DNA of 64,000 nt from Gammaproteobacteria bacterium (GTDB taxonomy: Bacteria; Pseudomonadota; Gammaproteobacteria; Steroidobacterales; Woeseiaceae). Below are positions 18,736 to 27,024 of this stretch, one piece after another (positions within the stretch are counted from its first letter, which is position 1; each line of letters starts with the position of its first letter). The stretch is from contig JAOTYE010000001.1 in NCBI GenBank assembly GCA_029862045.1, positions 239,414 to 303,413 of the forward strand, read 5' to 3'. The notes beneath the pieces are model-generated. The model was not told the DNA's origin, made no database searches, and worked only from the letters and a program-made list of their open reading frames with translations. A program made the position numbers and the translations under genes.

Positions 18736-20255
18736 CAGCGACCCACCAGCGCTTTGAATCGACTCAGTTCAAGCAGGCGGTAGCCCGTGTAGCGACCGGC
18801 AAGAACCACGAGCGCAAGCACGACCAGCAACAGCTCCGGAAAAGTGAAGATCAGGTGTTCGAGCCACTGCATGCCCATGAAAACGTATGCGGCTATCGCA
18901 ACGATCAGACTCCCCATGCCGGCACGCATTGCGTCCACGGCACCGCGTTCCTCCCAGACGACTGACATGCGCTCGATCGTCATCGCGATGATGACCATCG
19001 GAAACAGCGCAACCGACAATCCGGTTTCCATGCCGAGCCGATGTGACATCAGACTTATGATAAGCATCAGGATCACAACAACGATCAATACGGCGCTCAG
19101 GCGGGGCACGAGCAAAAGCCGCAGTCGCTCGAGCATGAAACGAATGCTGAGCCCAAGGGCGACGAGCAGTGTGAAGAGAACGACTCCCCAGAATAATTTT
19201 GTCTCTCTGAAGGCGAGTGCGATCAAGACCGGCATGAAGGTGCCAAATGCGTCGATGCCGACCATGTTACGCAGGACGACCATGACCAACGCACCGATAG
19301 GAATCATGAGCAATACGCTGTATACAGCCTGTGTCTGAATCGGCAGGCTGTAGAGGGAAAAATCTATTGCACTGGCGCCCAGTTGCGCGGCCTGTGTCTC
19401 GGCGATCGTGACGGCATCGAGATGATTCTCCTGCACCGCGAAGCCAACCTGAACGTTACTACCGCCTTCTACGTTGATCAGAGGTTCATTGCCGCGCCAC
19501 CAAATTAAAAAGTGCTCAGGCAGGTTTTCTTCGCCGGTTATTGGATTGAAGTAGCGCCAGCGGTCACCATCGTGGACTTCGAGCCATGTAATCGCCTCGG
19601 CATTTCGTTGTCGGTCCTGCATTTCCAGACCGTGCACCATACGTGCCGGAATACGCGCAGATGCGAGAATCGTCGTAATGCTCTCCACAAACTCCGCGCG
19701 CGTCGCAGCATTCGATGTCAACAATTCAACGTTTGGATCAGGCGACGGGTCGTTCATGCGGCGCAGAAGTTCCGATGTGAAAGACGCTGTGTCGGCAGAA
19801 TGTTCTTTCACATCGCCAACAATGACATCAACAGCCGTCTTGAATGGCTCGTTAATTACGGGTGGAGGTGGGAATGGCGGGGTCGTGTCCGATTGATCGG
19901 TCCCGGCGTCCTCGTAAACGGAGATGCGGTAATAGATCGTCTGCAGTCCGTCCGCACGCCGAATCGCCCATTGCGCTTCGCGTCCACCACTACCGTAGTT
20001 GAGACTGAAGCCGTAGCCGCGCGACACCGAATTCTCATTGAGCATGCGAAAGCCCGGCGTCAAAGTCGGAATGAGCAGATTGACCTTGATGGAACCCGGC
20101 CCGCTCTCAAAGCGGATCGACGACTCGATCGTCCACACCGACGTTTCCTGATTTTTGCTGATCGGAAAATCGAGCACCCGCCATTTGTAGCCGAACACGG
20201 ACAGTCCGACGATGGCCAGAAAGGCAGCCAATCCGTACACGTATTGCTGCTTCAT
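18735..20255 (-). CDS. Inactive transglutaminase fused to seven transmembrane helices
   Basis: 506 residues. One N-terminal membrane segment (YGLAAFLAIVGLSVFGYKW) leads to a periplasmic domain related to transglutaminases (around ARIPARMVHGLEMQD and WLEVHDGDRWRYFNPITG) that lacks the usual catalytic cysteine motif, then about seven hydrophobic helices in the C-terminal half. This is the UUP1/7TM inactive transglutaminase family. It overlaps the ATP-grasp ligase gene by the ATGA junction. Probably a peptide-binding membrane protein working with the ligase; the function is unproven. Confidence 0.87.
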   Translation of the reverse strand: MKQQYVYGLAAFLAIVGLSVFGYKWRVLDFPISKNQETSVWTIESSIRFESGPGSIKVNLLIPTLTPGFRMLNENSVSRGYGFSLNYGSGGREAQWAIRRADGLQTIYYRISVYEDAGTDQSDTTPPFPPPPVINEPFKTAVDVIVGDVKEHSADTASFTSELLRRMNDPSPDPNVELLTSNAATRAEFVESITTILASARIPARMVHGLEMQDRQRNAEAITWLEVHDGDRWRYFNPITGEENLPEHFLIWWRGNEPLINVEGGSNVQVGFAVQENHLDAVTIAETQAAQLGASAIDFSLYSLPIQTQAVYSVLLMIPIGALVMVVLRNMVGIDAFGTFMPVLIALAFRETKLFWGVVLFTLLVALGLSIRFMLERLRLLLVPRLSAVLIVVVILMLIISLMSHRLGMETGLSVALFPMVIIAMTIERMSVVWEERGAVDAMRAGMGSLIVAIAAYVFMGMQWLEHLIFTFPELLLVVLALVVLAGRYTGYRLLELSRFKALVGR

Positions 20256-20294
20256 CGGCTTACCTGCCTGCGTTCAATGCTGAACCGGTCAATG

Positions 20295-21503
20295 TCACCT
20301 TATTGATCCCCCCAACGCCACCTTCACCGCATGGTCTCTGATCGGTCCACTGTAGTTAAAGAGGCGCATGCCGGTCGCGCGCAATTCCCGAACCAGGGTC
20401 GAGTCTGTCGTAAACAGCCGGTTGAGGCCAGTCATAAAGTGCAGCATCGTCGCGTTGTCACCCTTGCGCGCACGCTCGTAGCGCCGCAATACGGGCCTGT
20501 CGCCCGGGTATTCGCGGTTTCCCAGGGCGTCATTGAGCACATTGGCGAGCGTTGCCGCATCCTGCAGTCCCAGGTTCGCGCCCTGCCCGGCGAGCGGGTG
20601 AACCGAGTGAGCAGCGTCTCCAATCAATGCTATGCCAGGCAACACGTACGGGTTTGCATGCCGCGCGCAGAGCGGAAACGCACCGCGCGGCCCTGCTACC
20701 TGCAGACTGCCCAACACATGATCCGATGCCTCGCTTAACATTTCGCCCAGTTCCTCATCGCTGGCCGACATAGCGCGATCAGCAAGTGCATCCAGCGTCG
20801 ACCAGACAACCGAGATTCGTCCGTCATTCAGCGGCAACATACCGAGAGGACCGTCCTGCAGAAAACGTTGCCAGGCCGTGTTGCGATGCGACTCCTCAGG
20901 TCTCAGATGCGTTACGAAAGCTGTCTGGCCATACGGAAAGTCACGAGTGTCGATGCCGACACGCTGGCGCACGAACGAGTGCGCACCATCGGCGCCGATA
21001 ACAAGATCAGCATCAACCAGCCTACCGCTGTGCAATGTCACCTGATAGCAGCGCCCCGTTTGCTGTAACGCTGTGATTGGTGACTGAAACAAAAGCTCGA
21101 CGTCAGTCGCATCGAGCACATCCAGAATTGCATGCTGAACGAGCACATTTTCAACAATGAATCCAAGCTGCGGCGCTGCGAATTCGGCTGCATCGAACCG
21201 CAGCGTCGCGGCGCCATCTGCAGTCTCCGCCTCATCCCAAACCCGCATGCGATCGTAGCCACAAGCTCGCGTTTGACTAATCTTTGACCACGCTCCGATC
21301 GAGTCGAGCAGGTTGGCGCACCCGGTCGCAATAGCCGAGACACGCAGTGCGATATCGTCTTCAATGCGATGACACGGTCGCGCCGCTGCATCGACGACGG
21401 TCAATCGCAGTCGGTCGTTGTGGCGACTCTGTGCCAGCAGTGCCGCCACGGTCAGGCCTGTCACGCCGGCACCGACGATGACAATTTCAAACTGTTTGTT
21501 CAC
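20295..21503 (-). CDS. ubiI: FAD-dependent ubiquinone hydroxylase, UbiI/VisC type
   Basis: A 402-residue flavoprotein monooxygenase of the UbiH/UbiF/VisC/Coq6 family, which hydroxylates the ubiquinone ring. It has the N-terminal dinucleotide motif IVGAGVTGLTVAALLA and the FAD motif GDAAHSVHPLAGQGANLGLQD. It is the last gene of a ygfB-pepP-ubiH-ubiI order identical to that of E. coli, and overlaps ubiH by 4 bp. Which ring position it acts on is assigned by synteny only. Confidence 0.85.
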   Translation of the reverse strand: MNKQFEIVIVGAGVTGLTVAALLAQSRHNDRLRLTVVDAAARPCHRIEDDIALRVSAIATGCANLLDSIGAWSKISQTRACGYDRMRVWDEAETADGAATLRFDAAEFAAPQLGFIVENVLVQHAILDVLDATDVELLFQSPITALQQTGRCYQVTLHSGRLVDADLVIGADGAHSFVRQRVGIDTRDFPYGQTAFVTHLRPEESHRNTAWQRFLQDGPLGMLPLNDGRISVVWSTLDALADRAMSASDEELGEMLSEASDHVLGSLQVAGPRGAFPLCARHANPYVLPGIALIGDAAHSVHPLAGQGANLGLQDAATLANVLNDALGNREYPGDRPVLRRYERARKGDNATMLHFMTGLNRLFTTDSTLVRELRATGMRLFNYSGPIRDHAVKVALGGSIR

Positions 21504-22747
21504 TGCAATGGTACTCCGCGCGACAACCGCGGCAGCCGGCCTGCAAGTCCCATCGTGTGTTTCGCAAACAATGAACGAACGCCCGGGACAAGATCGAATC
21601 CGAGCATGCCGATATTTCGCAGTACGCGGACGGGCCCTCGTGAATGCCCGAACAGGCGTACGAGCCCGTCAGTAAATCCGACGAGTTTCTTTTGGTCGTG
21701 GCGCCGCCAGGCTGAGTAGCGCTCGAGGATGCTCGAGTCACCACAGTCAAAAGATTCGGCAGCATGATCCCGGGAATCCGCAATACAGTCGCACAGCGCC
21801 GCGACATCGCGCAGGCCGAGATTGAATCCCTGCGCAGCGGCCGGATGCAATCCATGGGCCGAATTGCCGACGAGCACGGCCCGTTGTGCCGTCAGACGCA
21901 CAGCCTTGCTCAGCATAAGTGGATACGACGCCCGCTTGCCGACTTTTGAAAACGTGCCGAGACGGTACCCGAACGCCTGTTGCAGTTCGCCGAGAAAACC
22001 GTCATCGCCGAGCCCGAGTATACGATCGGCATCCTGCTCGGGCACATTCCAGACGAACCCGGCACGGCCATCGGCAACGGGCAACACCGCGAGCGGTCCT
22101 TGCGGCGTAAAACGCTCATACGCACGATTCTGCAACGACTTTTCAGGCAACAGGTTGCCGATGATCGCGCGCTGACCGTAGGCATCCTGCGTTGCGGTGA
22201 TGCCGATCATTGTCCGCACCGCCGAATTCGCACCATCTGCAGCAACCAGCAAGTCGCATGTCAGTTGGCGCGATGTGTCATTGCCCTCTGCAACCGTGAC
22301 GATTGCCTTGTCGGGCGACAACCTTGCAGCGACGATGCGCGCCGGACACAGGATGTCGAGCGCCTCAACATCGCCAAGCGCCGCCTGCAAAACACCTCCG
22401 AGCACACGATTGATGACGACATATCCGAGCGCTTCAACGCCCTGTTCCTCGGCGTCGATATGCGAAAATCCGAAGCGCCCTTTGTCCGAAACATGAATGT
22501 GCGAGATTGGCGTCGCCGCTGCGACGATGTCATCCCAAAGGCCCATTGCCTCAAACATGCGCTGTGTGCTTCTTGATAATGCCGTCGAGCGGTCGTCGAA
22601 ACTCGGTTGTACGTCTGCGGCACGCGGCACGGACTCGACGATCGCGACTCGAAGACCGAGCGGCGCAAGCGCAAGCGCAAGCGTCGAACCGACCATGCCG
22701 CCGCCGGCAATGACGATGTCATAGTGATTGTCGCGTCGTGCGTTCAC
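21500..22747 (-). CDS. ubiH: FAD-dependent 2-octaprenyl-6-methoxyphenol hydroxylase
   Basis: A 415-residue paralogue of the next gene, with the FAD-binding IAGGGMVGSTLALAL and the later GNSAHGLHPAAAQGFNLGLRD, closer to the UbiH pattern. It carries out one of the oxygen-dependent hydroxylations of ubiquinone synthesis at the inner membrane. It begins 3 bp after the end of pepP and overlaps ubiI by 4 bp, so the operon is tightly coupled. Confidence 0.88.
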   Translation of the reverse strand: MNARRDNHYDIVIAGGGMVGSTLALALAPLGLRVAIVESVPRAADVQPSFDDRSTALSRSTQRMFEAMGLWDDIVAAATPISHIHVSDKGRFGFSHIDAEEQGVEALGYVVINRVLGGVLQAALGDVEALDILCPARIVAARLSPDKAIVTVAEGNDTSRQLTCDLLVAADGANSAVRTMIGITATQDAYGQRAIIGNLLPEKSLQNRAYERFTPQGPLAVLPVADGRAGFVWNVPEQDADRILGLGDDGFLGELQQAFGYRLGTFSKVGKRASYPLMLSKAVRLTAQRAVLVGNSAHGLHPAAAQGFNLGLRDVAALCDCIADSRDHAAESFDCGDSSILERYSAWRRHDQKKLVGFTDGLVRLFGHSRGPVRVLRNIGMLGFDLVPGVRSLFAKHTMGLAGRLPRLSRGVPLQ

Positions 22748-22749
22748 GA

Positions 22750-24051
22750 TCAGTGTTGCATTAGCGATTCAATATCGTCCGGATCTTTGGCAAGACCCTT
22801 TGACAAAACATCAGGACCATTGCTCGTTACCGCAACATCATCCTCGATGCGAACACCGATATTCCGCCATCGTTTTGGAACCTTGCGGCTCGCGGAGATA
22901 TAGATGCCCGGTTCGACCGTCATGACCATACCGGACTCGAGCAGCCGCCATTCGTCGCCGACCTTGTAGTCGCCGACATCATGCACGTCCATGCCAAGCC
23001 AGTGTCCCGTGCGATGCATGAAAAACTCGCGGTATGCGCCATCCTTGATCAGCTTCGGCAGTGTCCCGTCGAGCAGACCGATTTTCCGGAGACCCTTGGT
23101 GATGACCTTGACCGCAGCGTCGTGCGGTTCATTCCAGTGATTGTCCCTGCGTGTCTTCTCGATCGCCGCGTACTGCGCTTCGAGCACGATTTCATACACC
23201 GCCCGCTGCTCAGGACTGAATTTGCCACTTACCGGTATTGTCCTTGTGATGTCGGACGCGTAGTAATCGAGCTCACAGCCTGCGTCGATCAGTAACAGAT
23301 CGCCATCCTTTAGCTCCGCGCTATTGTCGACATAATGCAAGGTGCAAGCATTAGCGCCGGCGCCAACGATCGGCATGTAGGAATGTGCCGCATTGTGGCG
23401 CCGGAATTCGCGGCCAAACTCTGCCTCGACCTCGTATTCGTACATGCCGGGCCGCACCATTTTCATCGCACTCGTATGTGCCTTGGCCGCTATCTTGGCC
23501 GACTTGCGCAGCGCCGAGATTTCGCCACGACTCTTATACAAGCGCATGTCGTGCAGCAGATGATCAAGCGCGACGAATTCCTGTGGCGTGTGCACACCGC
23601 GTTGCTCACGCATACGCAGGGAATTTACCCACTCGGCGATTCGCGTATCGAACTCGGGATACAAGCCCATTGTGTAGTAAACGCGACTGCACGATTCGAT
23701 GATGCCGGGCAGAATGTCATCGATATCGTCGATCGGAAACGCGTCCTCGGCACCGTGGTGCTCAGTGACACCATCGGGCCCCATGCGCCTGCCGTCCCAG
23801 CGCTCCCGCTCCGCGTCCCGTTCACGACAGAACAGCAGGTATTCGCCGTTCTTTCGTCCGGGCGCAAGCACGGCCACACAATCGGGTTCCGCAAAACCCG
23901 TGAGGTAGTAGAAATCACTATCCTGGCGAAAACGATACTCAACGTCGCGGCTGCGCGTCCTGATCGGCGCGGCCGGCAGGATCGCGATACCGTCAGAACC
24001 GACCATATGCATCAGGTTCTTGCGGCGTCGGGCAAACTCCTTGCTATTCAA
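22750..24051 (-). CDS. pepP: Xaa-Pro aminopeptidase P
   Basis: A 433-residue cytosolic dimetal enzyme that removes N-terminal residues preceding proline. The metal ligands can be seen: LLIDAGCELDYYASDITRT (two Asp), HRTGHWLGMDVHD (His), VMTVEPGIYI (Glu) and GVRIEDDVAVT (Glu). The length matches E. coli PepP. It overlaps the UPF0149 gene by 4 bp upstream and is followed after 2 bp by ubiH. Confidence 0.95.
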   Translation of the reverse strand: MNSKEFARRRKNLMHMVGSDGIAILPAAPIRTRSRDVEYRFRQDSDFYYLTGFAEPDCVAVLAPGRKNGEYLLFCRERDAERERWDGRRMGPDGVTEHHGAEDAFPIDDIDDILPGIIESCSRVYYTMGLYPEFDTRIAEWVNSLRMREQRGVHTPQEFVALDHLLHDMRLYKSRGEISALRKSAKIAAKAHTSAMKMVRPGMYEYEVEAEFGREFRRHNAAHSYMPIVGAGANACTLHYVDNSAELKDGDLLLIDAGCELDYYASDITRTIPVSGKFSPEQRAVYEIVLEAQYAAIEKTRRDNHWNEPHDAAVKVITKGLRKIGLLDGTLPKLIKDGAYREFFMHRTGHWLGMDVHDVGDYKVGDEWRLLESGMVMTVEPGIYISASRKVPKRWRNIGVRIEDDVAVTSNGPDVLSKGLAKDPDDIESLMQH

Positions 24052-24647
24052 TGCAGGACCTCCGGTGCGGCATCTGGCTCCTCATTACTTTCGAGCTCGC
24101 CCCTGAATTCCACAAGCTCCTCATACGTCAATTGCACTGCCACGCGCAGGTATTCGACAAGTTCCGTGTACGCCTCTTCGCTTGTCTCGTCATCGCTGTC
24201 ATCTTCAACCGTGACGCGAGTGATCTGCAGCATGTCTTTGATAATGTCCGCCAACGGCTCGGCCGAGAGCCGTTCTTTGAGCAGGTCCCCGTGATGGCTC
24301 GAGACCAGGCCATGCAGGAATCCCTCGCACCAACGGCCAAGCGCAGCAGCGCGCACAACCGTGCTGTCCCCGTCATCAGGAAGCAGCGGCTCGAAATCGG
24401 ACTGTCGTGCCGATAACTGGCGATACGTCGTCTCGAACAGGGTGCCGAGTATGGCCTCACATTCGCTTCGCGTCGGATCGGCGGCATCAGTCCCCTCCAA
24501 GACCTGGGACAGCCAATTAGATCCGCTCTGAGTTCCCGCAAGTGCCAGGCGCCCTGACAAGAGTCCGTGCGTTTGCGCCGCGTCCCAGGTAGCGCCACAG
24601 CGCCTGAGCGCCGCGTCCAATTCATCATGCCGGATTGCTTGTTCCAT
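24048..24647 (-). CDS. ygfB: UPF0149 family protein YgfB
   Basis: A 199-residue alpha-helical acidic protein of the YgfB/YecA-like UPF0149 family (HGLLSGRLAL near the start, GRWCEGFLHGL in the middle), ahead of pepP as in E. coli. No catalytic motif is visible and the family role is poorly defined. It is divergent from the coiled-coil gene at 24774. Confidence 0.88.
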   Translation of the reverse strand: MEQAIRHDELDAALRRCGATWDAAQTHGLLSGRLALAGTQSGSNWLSQVLEGTDAADPTRSECEAILGTLFETTYRQLSARQSDFEPLLPDDGDSTVVRAAALGRWCEGFLHGLVSSHHGDLLKERLSAEPLADIIKDMLQITRVTVEDDSDDETSEEAYTELVEYLRVAVQLTYEELVEFRGELESNEEPDAAPEVLH

Positions 24648-24738
24648 TCGGTCTGCATCTACGCGTATTTGGCCCGGTCCAATGATCCCACGTAACGCAG
24701 GCTCAGGCCACGTTGACAGAGATCATCGTCTATTCGCA

Positions 24739-24767
24739 TTGATTCTGCTCGAGCGCGTGTCTATATT
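24739..24767 (+). promoter_or_regulatory. Promoter for the zapB-like/zapA operon, likely leaderless
   Basis: TTGATT (24739-24744) and TATATT (24762-24767) with an exact 17-bp spacer. The start codon at 24774 lies 7 bases past the -10, about where transcription should begin, and no Shine-Dalgarno sequence fits, so the mRNA may be leaderless. Confidence 0.65.
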
Positions 24768-24773
24768 GCTCAT

Positions 24774-25004
24774 ATGGCCGACGACATAAATGCAACCTTT
24801 GAGCACGAGTTGAAACGACTCGAAAAACGCGTTGATGCGCTCGTCAGTGTCTGTGATCAACTGCAAGACGAGAACAAGTCGCTGAAACAGCGTCAGGATG
24901 TGTTAACCGCTGAGCGGGCTAATCTCTTACAGAAGAATGAACAGGTGCGCGCGCGTGTCGAGGCAATGATCGGCAGGCTCAAAGCGATGGAGCAAGGATC
25001 CTGA
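24774..25004 (+). CDS. Small coiled-coil protein (TIGR02449 / ZapB-like)
   Basis: 76 residues, nearly all coiled coil (LKRLEKRVDALVSVCDQLQ then NKSLKQRQDVLTAE), matching the TIGR02449 family found next to zapA in gammaproteobacteria. A role in division with ZapA is inferred from the coiled-coil build and the 2-bp gap to zapA. Confidence 0.85.
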   Translation: MADDINATFEHELKRLEKRVDALVSVCDQLQDENKSLKQRQDVLTAERANLLQKNEQVRARVEAMIGRLKAMEQGS

Positions 25005-25006
25005 AC

Positions 25007-25321
25007 ATGAACAAATCCCACGCCCAGGTCAGCGTCAGAATTCTCGATAAGGAATACCAGGTCGCGTGCCCGGCAGACGAGCGTACTGATCTGCTCGATT
25101 CGGCGGAAGTGCTTAATGCGAAAATGCTCGAGATTCGCGACAGCGGCAGAGTCGTCGGCCTCGATCGAATTGCAGTTATGGCTGCTCTTAATATGACCAA
25201 TGACTTATTGCACGCTCAGGCTCGCGATCGTTTGCTCGAGGGTGACCTGAGCAGCCGTCTTAAAATAATTTCCGAACGCGTTGAGAGTGTGTTGGGCGGG
25301 TCCCAGCAGCTGGACCTCTAG
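25007..25321 (+). CDS. zapA: Cell division protein ZapA
   Basis: A 104-residue FtsZ-ring stabiliser. The N-terminal part (AQVSVRILDKEYQVACPADE) and the following helix (LNAKMLEIRDSGRVVGLDRI) match ZapA, which binds and bundles FtsZ. It lies 2 bp after the coiled-coil gene and immediately upstream of 6S RNA, as in most gammaproteobacteria. Confidence 0.93.
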   Translation: MNKSHAQVSVRILDKEYQVACPADERTDLLDSAEVLNAKMLEIRDSGRVVGLDRIAVMAALNMTNDLLHAQARDRLLEGDLSSRLKIISERVESVLGGSQQLDL

Positions 25322-25345
25322 CGCGCAAGGGCAGGAAATCCGATA

Positions 25346-25536
25346 TGGCGCCTCCTGCAGTGTTCGATACCGACCCGGATACCTTTCGACCCTAAATCTT
25401 TACCTCGGAGTCGTGCACTGTTGGTAGCATTTGAGCAGAGCCGTTCACGCGGTAAGCCTGTTGCTACCACGGCTGACTCCACCTGTTGCTCCGGTTCGAG
25501 AGCGACGGTTTGTAACGGCACAGGCGGGAGGCGCTT
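25346..25536 (+). ncRNA. ssrS: 6S RNA
   Basis: About 190 nt between zapA and fau, the conserved ssrS site. The ends pair perfectly: GCGCCTCC (25348-25355) with GGAGGCGC (25527-25534). The middle forms a long hairpin with GGAGTC/GACTCC and GGTAGC/GCTACC arms flanking the open region, mimicking a melted promoter that binds sigma70-RNA polymerase. The terminal GGGAGG also serves as the ribosome site of fau, which starts at 25537. Confidence 0.88.
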
Positions 25537-26121
25537 TTGACTCAAGCAACGATTGATCAAGCACGGTTGCGCAAGTCGGCAATCCGTGCGCGCCGTTCAT
25601 TATCTGACGAAGTCCGCAACCGCGCATCGTCAAAAATCTGCGAGAAAGTGATTCGCTCGCACGAGTTTATGTCCTGCAAAACTGTTGTCTGCTATTTGCC
25701 GAGCTACGACGAAGTTGACCCGACTGCCATCATTCAGCGCGCGTGGTGCGCAAAAAAGCGCGTTTTCGCGCCAATCATAAGCATGCACGGCAATATGATA
25801 TTTCGGCGGCTCACTCCCGATACCGAACTTCACAAGAACGTTTTCGGCCTCTGGGAACCGGTTTCCGGACCTGATATCGCTGCAAGAAAGTGTGATCTCA
25901 TCATCACGCCGGTGGTTGCGTTCGATGACCAGCGGCATCGAATCGGAATGGGTAGTGGTTACTTCGATCGCTGCTTTGAATTCCTGAATCACAGGCAGCG
26001 ATGGCTGCGACCGAAATTACTTGGACTGGCGTTTAACTGTCAAAAGGTCGAGAAAATTGCGCCAAACCCTTGGGATATACCACTTTATCAAGTAATTACG
26101 GAAAACAGCCAGGCCTTGTGA
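25537..26121 (+). CDS. fau: 5-formyltetrahydrofolate cyclo-ligase
   Basis: A 194-residue ATP-dependent enzyme turning 5-formyl-THF into 5,10-methenyl-THF. It shows the N-terminal IRARRSLSDEVRNRAS region and the conserved GMGSGYFDRCFE loop. It starts with TTG at 25537, five bases after GGGAGG; that sequence is the 3' strand of 6S RNA's closing stem, so 6S processing and fau translation cannot be independent. The gene order zapA-ssrS-fau matches E. coli. Confidence 0.9.
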   Translation: MTQATIDQARLRKSAIRARRSLSDEVRNRASSKICEKVIRSHEFMSCKTVVCYLPSYDEVDPTAIIQRAWCAKKRVFAPIISMHGNMIFRRLTPDTELHKNVFGLWEPVSGPDIAARKCDLIITPVVAFDDQRHRIGMGSGYFDRCFEFLNHRQRWLRPKLLGLAFNCQKVEKIAPNPWDIPLYQVITENSQAL

Positions 26122-26338
26122 CTGTCTCCGCACGCACTCGTACACGCGAATTCTAAGTTGAAAACGCGTTGCACGAATAGCAATCAAACAGTAGAAAAAC
26201 CGCTTCGCATTGCGATTGACCACGCCTGATTTTGACTCGAATTTTTTCGCAAGACCGCTTTCGAGGGCATGTCACGGCGAACGGTGGAAAGTTTTCACAG
26301 TGACACAGACAAAATGCCCGCAAACACGATGTTGAATC

Positions 26339-26403
26339 ACGTTTTTGAAAACGTTAACCACGTCACTTAAGTCACTGGATTTTTTGGATTTGTTGTATAT
26401 ACT
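26339..26403 (+). promoter_or_regulatory. Regulatory region upstream of the histone-like gene
   Basis: The 313-bp gap 26122-26434 holds no gene I can support. Near its right end is a dyad ACGTTTT-TG-AAAACGT (26339-26354), a GTCAC...GTCAC direct pair, and a -10-like TATACT at 26398-26403. A second loose dyad, GTGgAAAgTTTtCAC, lies near 26285-26299. The AT-rich run and dyads suggest a regulated promoter; the factor is unknown. Confidence 0.4.
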
Positions 26404-26434
26404 CAACGCCGGGTACCCGACACGGAGAAAACAT

Positions 26435-26899
26435 ATGGCTACCAAAAAGAAGTCACGGAAAAAAGCTTCTAAGCGCAAGGTCGCGAAGAAGCGGAAAGTA
26501 ACGAGGAAGAAAGCTGCGCCGAAAAGACGTCGCGTAGCTAAGAAGAAGAAACGGACAGTAAAGAAGAAGGCCAAGCGTAAGGCGAAAAAGAAAGTAGCCA
26601 AACGCAAGACCAAGAAGAAAGCCAAGAAAAAGGCTAAGCGCAAGACGAAACGCAAGACGAAGCGCAAAACCAAGAAAAAGGCCAAACGCAAGACGAAGCG
26701 CAAAGCCAAGAAAAAGGCCAAGCGTAAGACGAAGCGTAAGACCAAGCGTAAGACGAAGCGCAAAGCCAAGAAAAAGGCCAAGCGGAAAACGAAGCGTAAG
26801 ACGAAACGTAAAGCCAAGAAAAAGGCTAAGCGCAAGACGAAACGCAAAGCTACGAAGCGGAAAGCGAAGAGAAAGACTTCCCGCAGGAAAAAACGCTAG
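26435..26899 (+). CDS. Histone H1-like lysine/arginine-rich protein
   Basis: 154 residues, about three quarters Lys and Arg with Ala and Thr making up most of the rest. After a short varied N-terminus (MATKKKSRKKASKRK) the protein is a run of imperfect 12-residue units such as AKKKAKRKTKRK, encoded by matching near-repeats in the DNA. It resembles eukaryotic-type H1 C-terminal tails seen in some bacteria (for example AlgP/HctB-like proteins) and should bind DNA or RNA nonspecifically. The ATG at 26435 follows CACGGAG. An intrinsic terminator lies 40 bp downstream. Repeat number is likely variable between strains. Confidence 0.85.
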   Translation: MATKKKSRKKASKRKVAKKRKVTRKKAAPKRRRVAKKKKRTVKKKAKRKAKKKVAKRKTKKKAKKKAKRKTKRKTKRKTKKKAKRKTKRKAKKKAKRKTKRKTKRKTKRKAKKKAKRKTKRKTKRKAKKKAKRKTKRKATKRKAKRKTSRRKKR

Positions 26900-26940
26900 C
26901 CTATCGGCCGAGAGGAAGATTGGTCTTCTTCCAGGCCAAC

Positions 26941-26972
26941 ACAAAGTGCCCGCTTATGCGGGCACTTTTGTG
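26941..26972 (+). terminator. Intrinsic terminator after the histone-like gene
   Basis: AAAGTGCCCGC - TTAT - GCGGGCACTTT forms a perfect 11-bp stem ending in TTTTGTGT. It separates the histone-like gene from rpiA. Confidence 0.8.
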
Positions 26973-27024
26973 TGGGTTATGTCCTCATTTACGACCCTGA
27001 TTCGTTGTACACTTGGCGCCAGAT

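Noticed and set aside
26560..26880. Tandem DNA repeats that could be taken for a CRISPR or minisatellite
   Set aside because: The periodicity is the coding repeat of the basic protein; there are no constant repeats with unique spacers. No CRISPR array is present in the window.
26272..26944. Two reverse-strand open frames opposite the histone-like gene
   Set aside because: They are the complement of Lys/Arg codon repeats and read as Leu/Phe/Arg strings; no ribosome site.
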